Source: JAJDTT01 sp965116695 (GTDB taxonomy: Bacteria; Acidobacteriota; UBA6911; RPQK01; JAJDTT01). Taken from it: DNA of 64,000 nt. Within the stretch, counting starts at the first letter, position 1. The number at the start of each line of letters is the position of its first letter. The notes beneath the pieces are model-generated. The model was not told the DNA's origin. It saw only the letters and a program-made list of their open reading frames with translations, and ran no database searches. Shown here piece by piece: positions 43,701-51,093 of the stretch. The position numbers and the translations under genes were made by a program. Location: contig OZ220706.1 in NCBI GenBank assembly GCA_965116695.1, positions 4,526,001 to 4,590,000 of the forward strand, in the 5' to 3' direction.

Positions 43701-43928
43701 GAAGGTCCCGGGGTCATCAACTTGGACGTCTCCCTCCGGCGCGTCCTCCAGGTTCGGGACGAGGAGACTCTCGAGGTGAGGCTGGAGGCGTTCAACGCTC
43801 TCAACCGGGCCAACTTCAACCCCCGGTCCCGGGACGGAATCACCCAGTTCGGAACCCCCGAATTCGGAGTCGTCGGCCGCGCCCTCGCCGGCCGTCAACT
43901 CCAGTTGGCGCTCAAGTATTCCTTTTAG
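40767..43928 (+). CDS. TonB-dependent receptor with N-terminal carboxypeptidase-regulatory domain (Oar-like)
   Basis: 1053 aa outer-membrane protein. GTG start, then signal segment SSLVVLLLISVFWTPESAVSQ. Residues 25-115 are the CarboxypepD_reg-like domain (LEGTVRELDGAPLAGVEIQARRTETNELYVRETDTSGVYGWDGLPVGIYEV). The plug follows (LRNMPSKERNFRDLVSLAPGAV, EFDVKTGLYSAQYGIRSGGQVLLVTRHGGNRFRGGLFWFHRNDNLDARNYFE), then the beta-barrel, ending LRRVLQVRDEETLEVRLEAFNALNRANFNPRSRDG and a terminal F typical of outer-membrane insertion. It would import large glycans or oligomers. The frame is also open upstream from 40083, by chance. Confidence 0.9.
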   Translation: MRNSSLVVLLLISVFWTPESAVSQSQVAVLEGTVRELDGAPLAGVEIQARRTETNELYVRETDTSGVYGWDGLPVGIYEVLASRNRFDSQSRQPVRLQVGQRVRLDFRLRRTSPGESSKISEDLSQLTVERDDVGQLIDRKQLRNMPSKERNFRDLVSLAPGAVSQGTRRIQVLGMSWRDNLTYFDGTLITGGNGSSSLTPSSEAIREFDVKTGLYSAQYGIRSGGQVLLVTRHGGNRFRGGLFWFHRNDNLDARNYFEQRKAEFKRNQMGGTLGGPLILPGLNRDRDRAWFFLSYLHYTIRETLPLTAVVPTPEEREGRFSGSILDPLNGKPFPGNRIPAHRIDPVARQLLSFYPLPNTVGPLNFTSPDSRRPHDNRQLIARVDLRTSASSSWAFRFSGDRRPYFRAGVFSVFSTRMPLKTYSQAITNTRRLSAGSVNYFGLHWYRRPYTAAVARPKTDAVRRLGIPQLLETEIDRDGIPLVSIQGYTGFGDLQRIGPVHIGNWQVKDDLTLQRGHHSIQMGVEFRQNYNFFGLQGRSQIDFYDRYTGNGFADFLLGYPSRTLLGGEERRGSYHQNSIYSYLQDRWRITPDLSLTLGLRHEWRYPWRDKRGFMGNFDPVSGELIPPLLDLELAPWETGRFRPNYPLVEWRPWEGLLPRLAMALRLGGSSVLHLGLGLYSNETDLSMIQGMGKNPRPGSRLLIFNGPLESPGLSLSNPFPAALASSAVPLLTGHETPTALTRTRTWGLSLQHRWTPELILDVGYQNSRTGGRLETVSFNDAAPGSGDRQTRRPFPELQTVLFTGAFADAWYHSSFLQLEKRPGPDGLRLQGAFSWSSLMDTGGGDQGNQSNLLLRSINLSPELNRGVANSQIKKRLLLSGSYDLPFGPRRQFVRTGWAGRLLGGWSLQGISTFQDGPWFTVYLPGDPLDTGSQYSQWPDRLREANLPSLQRHPQRWFDTSAFVRPKGFRYGNGGRNTIEGPGVINLDVSLRRVLQVRDEETLEVRLEAFNALNRANFNPRSRDGITQFGTPEFGVVGRALAGRQLQLALKYSF

Positions 43929-44035
43929 TTCCTTACGCTCAAAATCTTGTGCAATTGGGCGAAGAATTTTTGTACCTTGTGGGCGCCCGGACAGAGCGTG
44001 ATCAGGCGTCCGTTGATGACGTTTTGATTACCCCC

Positions 44036-44145
44036 CGGCGCAGGGCAACCACAAGGGTTGCCCCTACAGTCGAAAACAGGGTGCATCATGCCGACGCAGC
44101 GGTACTGGTAGGGGTGCCGTTGTGTGTGGGCGCCCTCTTCGGTCC
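44036..44145. repeat. Extragenic palindrome of a window-wide REP-like family
   Basis: GGGCAACC (44043-44050) and GGTTGCCC (44056-44063) form a hairpin, and a related GGGCGCCCTCTTCGG motif lies at about 44128-44142. The same motifs recur at 60582-60660. This is the intergenic block after the TonB receptor; aside from the antitoxin fragment the 43929-44724 gap holds no intact gene. Confidence 0.5.
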
Positions 44146-44218
44146 AAACCGAACCAAGACGTGGCCAATTGAAGGTCCAAGAGTTGGAATGCCGCCGGCC
44201 AAGAAGTCTTGGTTCCGG

Positions 44219-44398
44219 CTACGCCGGGTTGGGAGGGGGGACTTTCCTGTCCCCCCTTCTTCGCTCATTCGGTGTAGGGAGCTCGGCGGTTGGTTGCCAC
44301 GCGACAACCTCTTTGATTGCCTGCGTTTGAGCTTCATCGAACGTGCCTTCTTCTCTGAGAAAATCATCAAGCCTCGATCCCAAGTGTTTCTCGCTCAT
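44219..44398 (-). pseudogene. Fragment of an XRE-type antitoxin
   Basis: MSEKHLGSRLDDFLREEGTFDEAQTQAIKEVVAWQ matches the N-terminus of antitoxins that continue into an XRE helix-turn-helix; here homology stops after AWQ and is replaced by a short unrelated tail, so the DNA-binding domain is missing. No toxin gene is recognisable upstream to 44724. Confidence 0.45.
44235..44256. repeat. Strong GC hairpin in the post-receptor intergenic block
   Basis: GGGGGGAC (44235-44242) pairs with GTCCCCCC (44249-44256) around TTTCCT. A similar GGGGAC/GTCCCC hairpin occurs at 51034-51051, so this may be a dispersed element or terminator rather than unique. It overlaps the antitoxin fragment's 3' end. Confidence 0.45.
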
Positions 44399-44724
44399 TG
44401 CGTCGATTCTTTCTGACCCTTGTGCGCCGTGACCAGAACGGCTTTCGGCGAGGCCCATGTTTTCCTTGGTTTCTCGAAAATCCTGTCCGTCCAGTGCCAA
44501 CTTGACGCAAAGGGTACCACGAGAATTCACCCCGCCGGGTGGTCGGCTGAGCTTCCGCTTTTCGATTGCATGCGCTATGCTCGCCGTTCGCTTGAACTGC
44601 CCCCTTTGGAGTCGTTTTCGAGGATCTTTCGATCGACTCCGGAAGCACCACCAATAGCTGGGATTTCAGGGGTATCCAGGCGCTGCGATCCAACTGCCTC
44701 GGCTGCTTCGGAGACCAGCGAAAC

Positions 44725-45144
44725 GTGGCCGTCTTACAGATCAACAGGCACCCTTCGAACCGTGAGCTCCGCCAGTTCGCTGCCATCGGATTGCCCATCT
44801 TCTGCGCCATCCTGGGGGCCTGGAGGGTCTACGGTTCCGGCGAATGGACTCTGGCCGGAATCCTCTTTTCGTTGGGTGTTTTGGGAGCCGTCGTGGGATG
44901 GCTCCGGCCGGCCTGGGTGCGGCCTGTATACGTGGGCTGGCTCTATGCCGTGTTCCCCATCGGTTGGACCATCTCGCACCTGATCCTGGCCGTCATCTAC
45001 TTCCTCATCCTCACTCCCATCGGACTCGTGGTACGCTGGTTCCGGCCCGACCCGCTGGGGTTGAACCTGGACCGGAACCGGGACACCTATTGGGTTCGCC
45101 ATGATCCCGGCCACGATCCGAAGCGTTACTTTCGACAGTTCTGA
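44725..45144 (+). CDS. SxtJ-like small membrane protein
   Basis: 139 aa, GTG start. Four hydrophobic helices: FAAIGLPIFCAILGAWRVYG, LAGILFSLGVLGAVVGWL, VYVGWLYAVFPIGWTISHLIL and VIYFLILTPIGLVVRWF, then the soluble tail RPDPLGLNLDRNRDTYWVRHDPGHDPKRYFRQF. This fits the SxtJ family, which travels with carbamoyltransferases; function unknown, possibly a membrane anchor for the modification step. Followed 22 bases later by the DUF5989 gene. Confidence 0.65.
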   Translation: MAVLQINRHPSNRELRQFAAIGLPIFCAILGAWRVYGSGEWTLAGILFSLGVLGAVVGWLRPAWVRPVYVGWLYAVFPIGWTISHLILAVIYFLILTPIGLVVRWFRPDPLGLNLDRNRDTYWVRHDPGHDPKRYFRQF

Positions 45145-45166
45145 CGGAGGTTCCGGAAGCGATCCC

Positions 45167-45373
45167 ATGACCGACGAAGGCTCGTCTGAGGTTTCGCGAT
45201 TCCGCCAGGACGCCGAGCGGCCCCGGACCGGAATCGTCCGGGAATTCTGGGACTTCCTGCGCCACAACAAGAAGTGGTGGCTGACCCCCATCATCGTCGT
45301 GCTCTTGCTGTTGGGGATTCTGATCGTGCTGTCGGGATCGGCGGCGGCGCCATTCATCTACACTCTTTTCTAA
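45167..45373 (+). CDS. DUF5989 family small membrane protein
   Basis: 68 aa. The signature is nearly complete: FWDFLRHNKKWWLTPIIVVLLLLGILIVLSGSAAAPFIYTLF at the C-terminus, one transmembrane helix preceded by KKWW. The family almost always accompanies SxtJ and a NodU/CmcH carbamoyltransferase, the latter here at 34083-35918. ATG at 45167 after GAGGTTCCGG; function unknown. Confidence 0.75.
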   Translation: MTDEGSSEVSRFRQDAERPRTGIVREFWDFLRHNKKWWLTPIIVVLLLLGILIVLSGSAAAPFIYTLF

Positions 45374-45385
45374 CGGGGCCGAGAC

Positions 45386-46429
45386 ATGAACAACTATCCG
45401 AAGCTTCACAACGCCGGCTGGCCGGGAGTCGTGGGGAAGGGACCCGACGCCGAGGAGCCCTTCATCGCTCTGGACACCATGCTGGATTGGACGGCCGCGG
45501 CCGAGGTGGGCGGCGTCCGGTTCGACGGGGTGGACCTCTTCCTGAGCGCTCCCCACGTGGACATCGACTCCACCGACGACGACCTGAAGCGATTGGCCGA
45601 GAAGGTCCAGGCGCTGGGTCTGGTCATCGGCAGCGTGGTGGCTCCCGTGTGGCCTCCCACCGGCGGCGGATCGGCCATGGGAGACGAGGCCGAACGGGGG
45701 CGGTTCCTGAGCATGGTCGAGAAGGCCTGCGCCATTGCCCGGCGGCTCCGGGAATTGGAAGTGCGTCCCTACGGCGTGGTCCGCATCGATTCCTCGGTGG
45801 ACCCCGGGACCTGGGCGGCCGACCCGGAGGCAAACACCAGGCGCATCGCCGACACCTTTCGGGAAGCGTGCGCCCGGGCCGGGGACCAGGGCGAGCTCCT
45901 GGCGGCCGAGGGAGAGGTCTGCTGGGGCGGCATGCACAGTTGGAAGGAGATGCTGAAGCTCCTGGAACTGGTGGACCGGCCGGAGATCCTGGGCTTCCAG
46001 GCGGACATGGCTCACACGTTGCTCTATCTGCTGGGCGTCAACGCGGCGAGCGACGCGATCCTGCCGGCGGACTTCGACTGGGACGACCAGGAGACTTTCG
46101 AGCAGGCCTACCGGACGCTGACCGACAGCCTCCGGCCCTGGACCATCGATTTCCACGTGGCCCAGAACGACGCCACGGTCAAGGGATCCGGGTCCCACGA
46201 CAAGACGGGCCGCCACTGCCTGCCCTCAGATCCCGGCGGGAAGCTGGACATCGTCCGGGCGGCCGGGCACTGGCTTCGGGACTCCGGGGGTGAAGTCACG
46301 CGAACCTGCCGGCACATCTGCTGGGACGGCTGCATGTTCCCCAATTCGGTCATGGCCGATCCCGGAACCTGGAATCAGATTCTCTCCAGCATGATCCAGG
46401 TTCGCGATGCCCACGGTTGGCAGGAGTGA
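45386..46429 (+). CDS. Sugar phosphate isomerase/epimerase-like TIM barrel protein
   Basis: 347 aa, cytosolic. Xylose-isomerase-like metal-dependent barrel: FDGVDLFLSAPHVDIDSTDDDLKRLAEKVQALGLVIGSVVAPVW, ELLAAEGEVCWGGMHSW (acidic metal ligand), LGFQADMAHTLLYLLG and DFHVAQNDATVKGSGSHDKTGRHCL with histidine ligands. The exact sugar is not predictable. Starts 13 bases after the DUF5989 gene and likely co-transcribed with the following cysteine-synthase-like gene. Confidence 0.82.
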   Translation: MNNYPKLHNAGWPGVVGKGPDAEEPFIALDTMLDWTAAAEVGGVRFDGVDLFLSAPHVDIDSTDDDLKRLAEKVQALGLVIGSVVAPVWPPTGGGSAMGDEAERGRFLSMVEKACAIARRLRELEVRPYGVVRIDSSVDPGTWAADPEANTRRIADTFREACARAGDQGELLAAEGEVCWGGMHSWKEMLKLLELVDRPEILGFQADMAHTLLYLLGVNAASDAILPADFDWDDQETFEQAYRTLTDSLRPWTIDFHVAQNDATVKGSGSHDKTGRHCLPSDPGGKLDIVRAAGHWLRDSGGEVTRTCRHICWDGCMFPNSVMADPGTWNQILSSMIQVRDAHGWQE

Positions 46430-46447
46430 GCCGGACTCGGGAGTGAA

Positions 46448-47422
46448 ATGGCTCGAGACGGGTTCCTGCTGCCTTCGGCCGTAGAGGCCATCGGCGAGAC
46501 GCCCCTGGTCGAGTTGTCGCGGATCGCCCGCGATGTCGATGGCCGGATCCTGGCCAAGCTGGACCACCTCAATCCGGGTTTTTCCAAGAAGGACCGGATC
46601 GCGCGGCAGATCATCGAAGATGCCGAAGCCGGCGGCGAGATCCGCCCGGGTCAGACGGTGATCGAGCTCACCAGCGGGAACACGGGGACCGGTCTGGCCA
46701 TCGTCTGCGGCCTCAAGGGCTATCCCTTCGTGGCGGTCATGTCCAAGGGCAACTCGGGAGAGCGGGCGCGCATGATGAGGTCGCTGGGAGCCGAAGTCGT
46801 CCTGGTGGATCAGTTGCCCGATTCGGTTTCGGGACAGGTGTCGGGTGGAGATCTTGAGCTTGTGGAGCAGGCCACTCGGGAGCTGGTGCGGGAGCGCCGG
46901 GCGTTTCGCGCCGATCAGTTCCTGCACCGGGGCAACTTCCGGGCCCACTACCTGCATACCGGCCCCGAGTTCCTGCGGCAGTCGGACCATTCGATCCAGG
47001 CCTTCTGCGATTTCGTGGGAAGCGGAGGCACTTTTGCCGGTTGTGCGGCGGCGTTCAAGGAGCACGACCCCGGGATCCGGTGCCATGTGGTGGAGCCGGA
47101 AGGGGCTGCGGTCCTGGCCGGGGAGGAGGCCGGCCGTCCCGGACACAGGATCCAGGGAGGCGGCTACTCCATGGCCGACCTGGCCTGCATCGATCGCGCC
47201 CACGTGGACGGTTATCTGCAGGTCGCGGACGACGAGGCGATCCGGATGGCCCGCCGCCTGGCTCGGGAGGAGGGCATCTTCGCCGGTTTCTCCAGCGGCG
47301 CCAATCTGGCCGGCGCACTGCAGCTCCTGGCCGGGCCTTGCGCCGGGAAGACGGTGGCCATCATGATCTGTGATTCGGGATTGAAATACCTGAGCACGGA
47401 TCTTTGGGAAGGTGAGAAATAA
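46448..47422 (+). CDS. Cysteine synthase-family PLP enzyme
   Basis: 324 aa. Beta-replacement enzyme of the CysK/CBS group. The PLP lysine lies in LNPGFSKKDRIARQI (about 41), the substrate loop is ELTSGNTGTGLAIVCGLKGY, and the phosphate loop is GSGGTFAG (about 197). The C-terminal DDEAIRMARRLAREEGIFAGFSSGANLAGAL is standard. Differs from typical CysK (SVKDR) at the lysine motif (SKKDR), so the acceptor may not be O-acetylserine. Confidence 0.82.
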   Translation: MARDGFLLPSAVEAIGETPLVELSRIARDVDGRILAKLDHLNPGFSKKDRIARQIIEDAEAGGEIRPGQTVIELTSGNTGTGLAIVCGLKGYPFVAVMSKGNSGERARMMRSLGAEVVLVDQLPDSVSGQVSGGDLELVEQATRELVRERRAFRADQFLHRGNFRAHYLHTGPEFLRQSDHSIQAFCDFVGSGGTFAGCAAAFKEHDPGIRCHVVEPEGAAVLAGEEAGRPGHRIQGGGYSMADLACIDRAHVDGYLQVADDEAIRMARRLAREEGIFAGFSSGANLAGALQLLAGPCAGKTVAIMICDSGLKYLSTDLWEGEK

Positions 47423-47431
47423 GGAGGGGAG

Positions 47432-48268
47432 ATGAGAACATCCAGGCGCGGACTCTTCAGGCTCGGTGTGGCGGCGTCAGCGGGGATCTTCGCAGGCCGG
47501 ACTCAGGTGGCGCACGCGAAGAAGCGGGCGTTGAAGTTGGGCGTGGCCAGCTACTCGCTACGGAACATCCCCCGTCCCGGGGCCATCGAAATGGTGCGGG
47601 CGCTGGGGACGCCTTACGTCAACATCAAGTCGTTTCACCTTCCGTACGAGACTTCGAAGGCGGAGCGGGCGCGGGCGCGGGCTCAGTTCGAAAAGTCCGG
47701 TCTCCGGATCGTCGGCGGAGGGGTCGTCCCTTTCAAGGAGGACACGGACGACGCGGTAGAATTTTTCTTCGAGTACGCCAAACAGTGCGGCATGCCTCTG
47801 ATGGCGATCGCTCCCACGGCCGAGGTCATGCCGCGGGTGGAGAAATTCGTCAAGCGTTACGGCATCGCCGTGGCCATCCACAATCACGGCCCCGAGGACC
47901 AGCATTTCCCGGCGCCCTCCGACGGGCTCAAGGTGATCAAGGGAATGGACCCCCGGGTGGGATTGTGCGTCGACGTGGGCCACACGGCCCGCACCGGCGT
48001 CGACGTTGTGGAAGCAGTCCGGGAAGCGGGCGGCCGAATGCTGGACATGCACATGAAGGACCTGCGGGATTACACGGACCACAGGAGCCAGTGCGCCATC
48101 GGTGAGGGCAGGATGCCGGTGGCCGACATCTTCCGGGAGTTGATCCGAATGGGCTATGCGGGCCACGTCAACCTGGAATACGAGATCGAACCGGACAACC
48201 CCCTTCCGGGCATGAAGCAGTCCTTCGCCTATATGCGGGGGGTCCTGGACGGTCTGGCCGGGTCCTGA
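47432..48268 (+). CDS. Sugar phosphate isomerase/epimerase, Tat-exported
   Basis: 278 aa. N-terminus MRTSRRGLFRLGVAASAGIFAG is a Tat signal. A xylose-isomerase-like barrel follows: LKLGVASYSLRNIPRPGAIEMVRALGTPYVNIKSFHLP, IAVAIHNHGPEDQHFP (metal-binding His), VGLCVDVGHTARTGVDVVEAV, DMHMKDLRDYT and VNLEYEIEPDNPLPGMKQSFAYMRG. Typical of the secreted sugar isomerases abundant in Planctomycetota and Acidobacteriota. AGGAGGGGAG upstream. Last gene of the 44.7-48.3 kb cluster. Confidence 0.85.
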   Translation: MRTSRRGLFRLGVAASAGIFAGRTQVAHAKKRALKLGVASYSLRNIPRPGAIEMVRALGTPYVNIKSFHLPYETSKAERARARAQFEKSGLRIVGGGVVPFKEDTDDAVEFFFEYAKQCGMPLMAIAPTAEVMPRVEKFVKRYGIAVAIHNHGPEDQHFPAPSDGLKVIKGMDPRVGLCVDVGHTARTGVDVVEAVREAGGRMLDMHMKDLRDYTDHRSQCAIGEGRMPVADIFRELIRMGYAGHVNLEYEIEPDNPLPGMKQSFAYMRGVLDGLAGS

Positions 48269-48295
48269 CGGGCTCTTGAGCCGGATCGGCGAAGT

Positions 48296-49411
48296 TCAGT
48301 CGATCCGGGCGAAGATTCCGACGAAGGTGGGTTTCTCGCTGGTGGGTACCGGATCCCCGATCCGGGCCAGGCGGCCGTCGGAGCCGATCCGGAAGATGAG
48401 GATGGAATCGGCGTCCTGATTCGCCACCAGCAGCAGTCGTCCGCTGGAATTGATGTCGAAGTTTCGCGGAATCCGGATCAGTCCGCCCGCTTGCTCCCAG
48501 CCGATCCGCTCCAGCCGCCCGGAGTCGGAATCCACGCGGAACATGACGATGCTGTTGTGTCCCCGGTTCGACGCATAGACGAAATCTCCCGACGGGGAAA
48601 CCAGGATGTGGGCGCCGGTGTTACCGCTCCGGTCGAACCCGGCGGGGAGGGAGTCCACGGTCTCCCGGCCGGAGAGCCGGCCCGTGGCCGCGTCGTAGCG
48701 CCAGGAGTGGACCGTGCTGTTGGTCTCGTTGACGGCGTAGGCGAAGCGGCCGCTGGGATGAAACGCCATATGCCGGGGACCGGCGCCCTCGTCCGTCGGA
48801 GCCACCGCCGGATCGTTCGGTTCCAGCCGGCCCGATTCGGCGTCGAAGCGGAACTGGGCAATGAAATCGGAGTTGGTGCAGGGCACGAAATAGTAGTTGC
48901 CGCCGGGGTCCGCCTGGACCATGTGGGTCTTTTCCCCTACTTCACGCGTCTTGACGGGATTTCCCGCAGCGCCGTCGGGACCCAGGGGCAGGACCGAGAC
49001 GTAGCCGGCTCCGGGATGATAGTGAACCACCAGGAGCCAGCGCCCCGAGGGATGCACGTGGAGGTGAGGAGGCGATCCCGGACCGACGGGGGTCCGTGAA
49101 ATCCGCCGCAGGCCGCGGGCCCCGTCCTCGATGGCCAGAGCGACCACGTGAGGGGGTTCCAACCGGTCCAGGGCATACAGGAATTTCCCGTTGGGATGCC
49201 GCGCCACGTAGGGAAAGCTGCCCGATTCGTCCGTGGGCCGCAGGGACCCGGAGCCCCGCTTCTCCAGGATGCCCCGATTCAGGTCCAAAGTGTGGATATC
49301 GATCCGGCTGCTCCCGCCGGCCACGTAGACGATCGGGTCCGGGTTTCGAGCCATCCCCGCATGAGTCAAGGCAAGGACCATGAGGCAGTATCCGAGGTGT
49401 TTTTTAACCAT
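48296..49411 (-). CDS. Lactonase-family (6-phosphogluconolactonase-type) beta-propeller
   Basis: 371 aa. Signal segment KKHLGYCLMVLALTHAG. A seven-bladed propeller of the Pgl/YbhE type: VYVAGGSSRIDIHTLDLNRGIL, PNGKFLYALDR, PPHLHVHPSGRWLLVVHYH, GPRHMAFHPSGRFAYAVNETNSTVHSWRYDAATG, VSPSGDFVYASNRGHNSIVMFRVD and FDINSSGRLLLVANQDADSI. Exported rather than cytosolic, so it may open sugar lactones outside the cell rather than serve the pentose phosphate pathway. The ATG at 49411 is the best start; the frame is open upstream. Confidence 0.85.
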   Translation of the reverse strand: MVKKHLGYCLMVLALTHAGMARNPDPIVYVAGGSSRIDIHTLDLNRGILEKRGSGSLRPTDESGSFPYVARHPNGKFLYALDRLEPPHVVALAIEDGARGLRRISRTPVGPGSPPHLHVHPSGRWLLVVHYHPGAGYVSVLPLGPDGAAGNPVKTREVGEKTHMVQADPGGNYYFVPCTNSDFIAQFRFDAESGRLEPNDPAVAPTDEGAGPRHMAFHPSGRFAYAVNETNSTVHSWRYDAATGRLSGRETVDSLPAGFDRSGNTGAHILVSPSGDFVYASNRGHNSIVMFRVDSDSGRLERIGWEQAGGLIRIPRNFDINSSGRLLLVANQDADSILIFRIGSDGRLARIGDPVPTSEKPTFVGIFARID

Positions 49412-49484
49412 CTGTGTGCCTGCGGCGGCCCATGATAGCATGCCTTTCCTCGGATCCCGGGAAGTCAACCAGGGGGGGGTGTCC

Positions 49485-50996
49485 ATGTCCCGACCGATCG
49501 ATCGTCGCCAGTTCCAGAAACGGTTTTCAGCCGCCTTGGCCACCACCGCGGTCCTGCCGCTGGGATGCAGCACACAGGGTCCGGCTTCAGAGACTCCCGC
49601 TTCGTCCGGAGAGGAAACAGCCGAGGCGGGCGCCGGAATCCTGAGCGTGACCCGCGGAGGTCCCGTCCTGACGGTGCCGGAGGTCATGCCGGCAGGGGCG
49701 CGCTGGCGCTACGGTCTGATACTCCCCTTCCAGGCCGGACCCTCCACCGGGGGCGCCTTCGTCAACGTGCGAATCCGCAACGGGGTCATGGGCCACAGGA
49801 TCGGACACGGCGACTACGAGGCGGGAAACGACGTGGTGCTCTTCGATTCCGTCGATGGGATTCGTCCCGGCTCGACCCTGAATCTCCACCGCAATCACGA
49901 CGAGAGGAATCCCCATTCCGATCCACCGGGGCAGACTTCCATCATGGTCAAGTACCCCATGCGGGGTGGCTTCGTTCCTCTGGGAGCCAAAACCGCCTCG
50001 GGAGCGGATCACCCGGGCGCGGGGACGGGTTTCGGCATCAGCCTAGCGCTGGCGCGGCGCAAGAAGGGGGCGGACCACCCCGACGGCGCCGGCTTCGGCC
50101 TGGAGGAGAACTACCAGTACTTCGAGGTGTTCCAACTGGCCTTCGACGGCGAACGGATGCGGCAGACCGCCGTGCAGAGGTTCCGGCCGGAATCCATGGT
50201 CGAGGGCTGGTCGATCTACAACGGCGGTCTCGCCAATGCCATCCCCTCGGGCGATGATCTCCTGCTGTGCGTGTCCGCGGCGGCCCGCAAGGGCGGTGCC
50301 GGCTACGACCCCCGAGTACCGGGCGGCTCCGGTGTCCTGCGGTGGAGCCGGCAGGGAGGCCGGTGGCAACCCGAGTCGTTCGTCATGGTGACCGGCGCCG
50401 ACTCCTCCAGCGAGGCCAGCCTGATCCGGGATCCGGACGGATCGCTCCTCTTCGCGGCCCGCCCCGGCCCGCAGGACTTCCACTCGATCCGGGTCTGGCG
50501 GTCACGGGACGAGGGGCAGACCTGGAAGAAGGTCATCGATGTCCGGGGGGTCATCTCCATCGCGCCCATCACCCTGAACAGGGCTGTGGACGGGACTCCG
50601 TACATCGCGTCCAACATCTATCTGGTGCCGACCCATCCCATCGACAAGCGCTTCCGGGTTATTCGGGACCGCCAGGGCCGCGTGATGGGAGGCGGTTGGA
50701 CCCGGCAGAAGCTCTACCTCTGGCCGTTGAACCAGGAACGCACCGGGTTGGAGGCGCCCATTCCGGCCCGTGACTGCCGGGCCGAGTTCGGGCCGCCGCC
50801 GGGGGAATCCATGTGGCGGGTGGACCACCCCTTTGCCGCCAACCTCCGGCTGGCGGACGGAAATTGGCACAACGTCATGGGCTACCGGATCCATGAGGAC
50901 GTGGAGGACCACGACGCCGTCCTGCCCCCCGAAACCGGCTCCTACCTGGAAGAGGTCGTCTCCGCCGGAACTCCGATTCCTGCCTGGAGTTTCTGA
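49485..50996 (+). CDS. Exported sialidase-superfamily protein, Tat/lipoprotein signal
   Basis: 503 aa. N-terminus MSRPIDRRQFQKRFSAALATTAVLPLGCSTQ combines a twin-arginine start and a lipobox-like LGCS. The body shows propeller-like blades: VSIARPITLNRAVDGTPYIASN-type strands, SLIRDPDGSLLFAARPGPQDFHSIRVWRSRDEGQTWKKVID (one BNR box, SRDEGQTWKK), WHNVMGYRIHEDVEDHDAVLPPETGSYLEEV. Enzyme activity cannot be assigned. GGGGGGTG site just before the ATG. Confidence 0.7.
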   Translation: MSRPIDRRQFQKRFSAALATTAVLPLGCSTQGPASETPASSGEETAEAGAGILSVTRGGPVLTVPEVMPAGARWRYGLILPFQAGPSTGGAFVNVRIRNGVMGHRIGHGDYEAGNDVVLFDSVDGIRPGSTLNLHRNHDERNPHSDPPGQTSIMVKYPMRGGFVPLGAKTASGADHPGAGTGFGISLALARRKKGADHPDGAGFGLEENYQYFEVFQLAFDGERMRQTAVQRFRPESMVEGWSIYNGGLANAIPSGDDLLLCVSAAARKGGAGYDPRVPGGSGVLRWSRQGGRWQPESFVMVTGADSSSEASLIRDPDGSLLFAARPGPQDFHSIRVWRSRDEGQTWKKVIDVRGVISIAPITLNRAVDGTPYIASNIYLVPTHPIDKRFRVIRDRQGRVMGGGWTRQKLYLWPLNQERTGLEAPIPARDCRAEFGPPPGESMWRVDHPFAANLRLADGNWHNVMGYRIHEDVEDHDAVLPPETGSYLEEVVSAGTPIPAWSF

Positions 50997-51033
50997 GAAA
51001 ACCATGGGGGCGCCTTGGGAGTGGGGCCGGAGC

Positions 51034-51051
51034 GGGGACAGTCTCGTCCCC
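51034..51051. repeat. Hairpin of the dispersed GGGGAC family, terminator-like
   Basis: GGGGAC (51034-51039) and GTCCCC (51046-51051) with AGTCTC loop, then a short T-rich tail, between the sialidase-like and amidohydrolase genes. Related to the hairpin at 44235-44256. Confidence 0.45.
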
Positions 51052-51093
51052 CGTTTCTTCTGAACCTTGAGCTCAACCGGAGGGACCGGCCGC

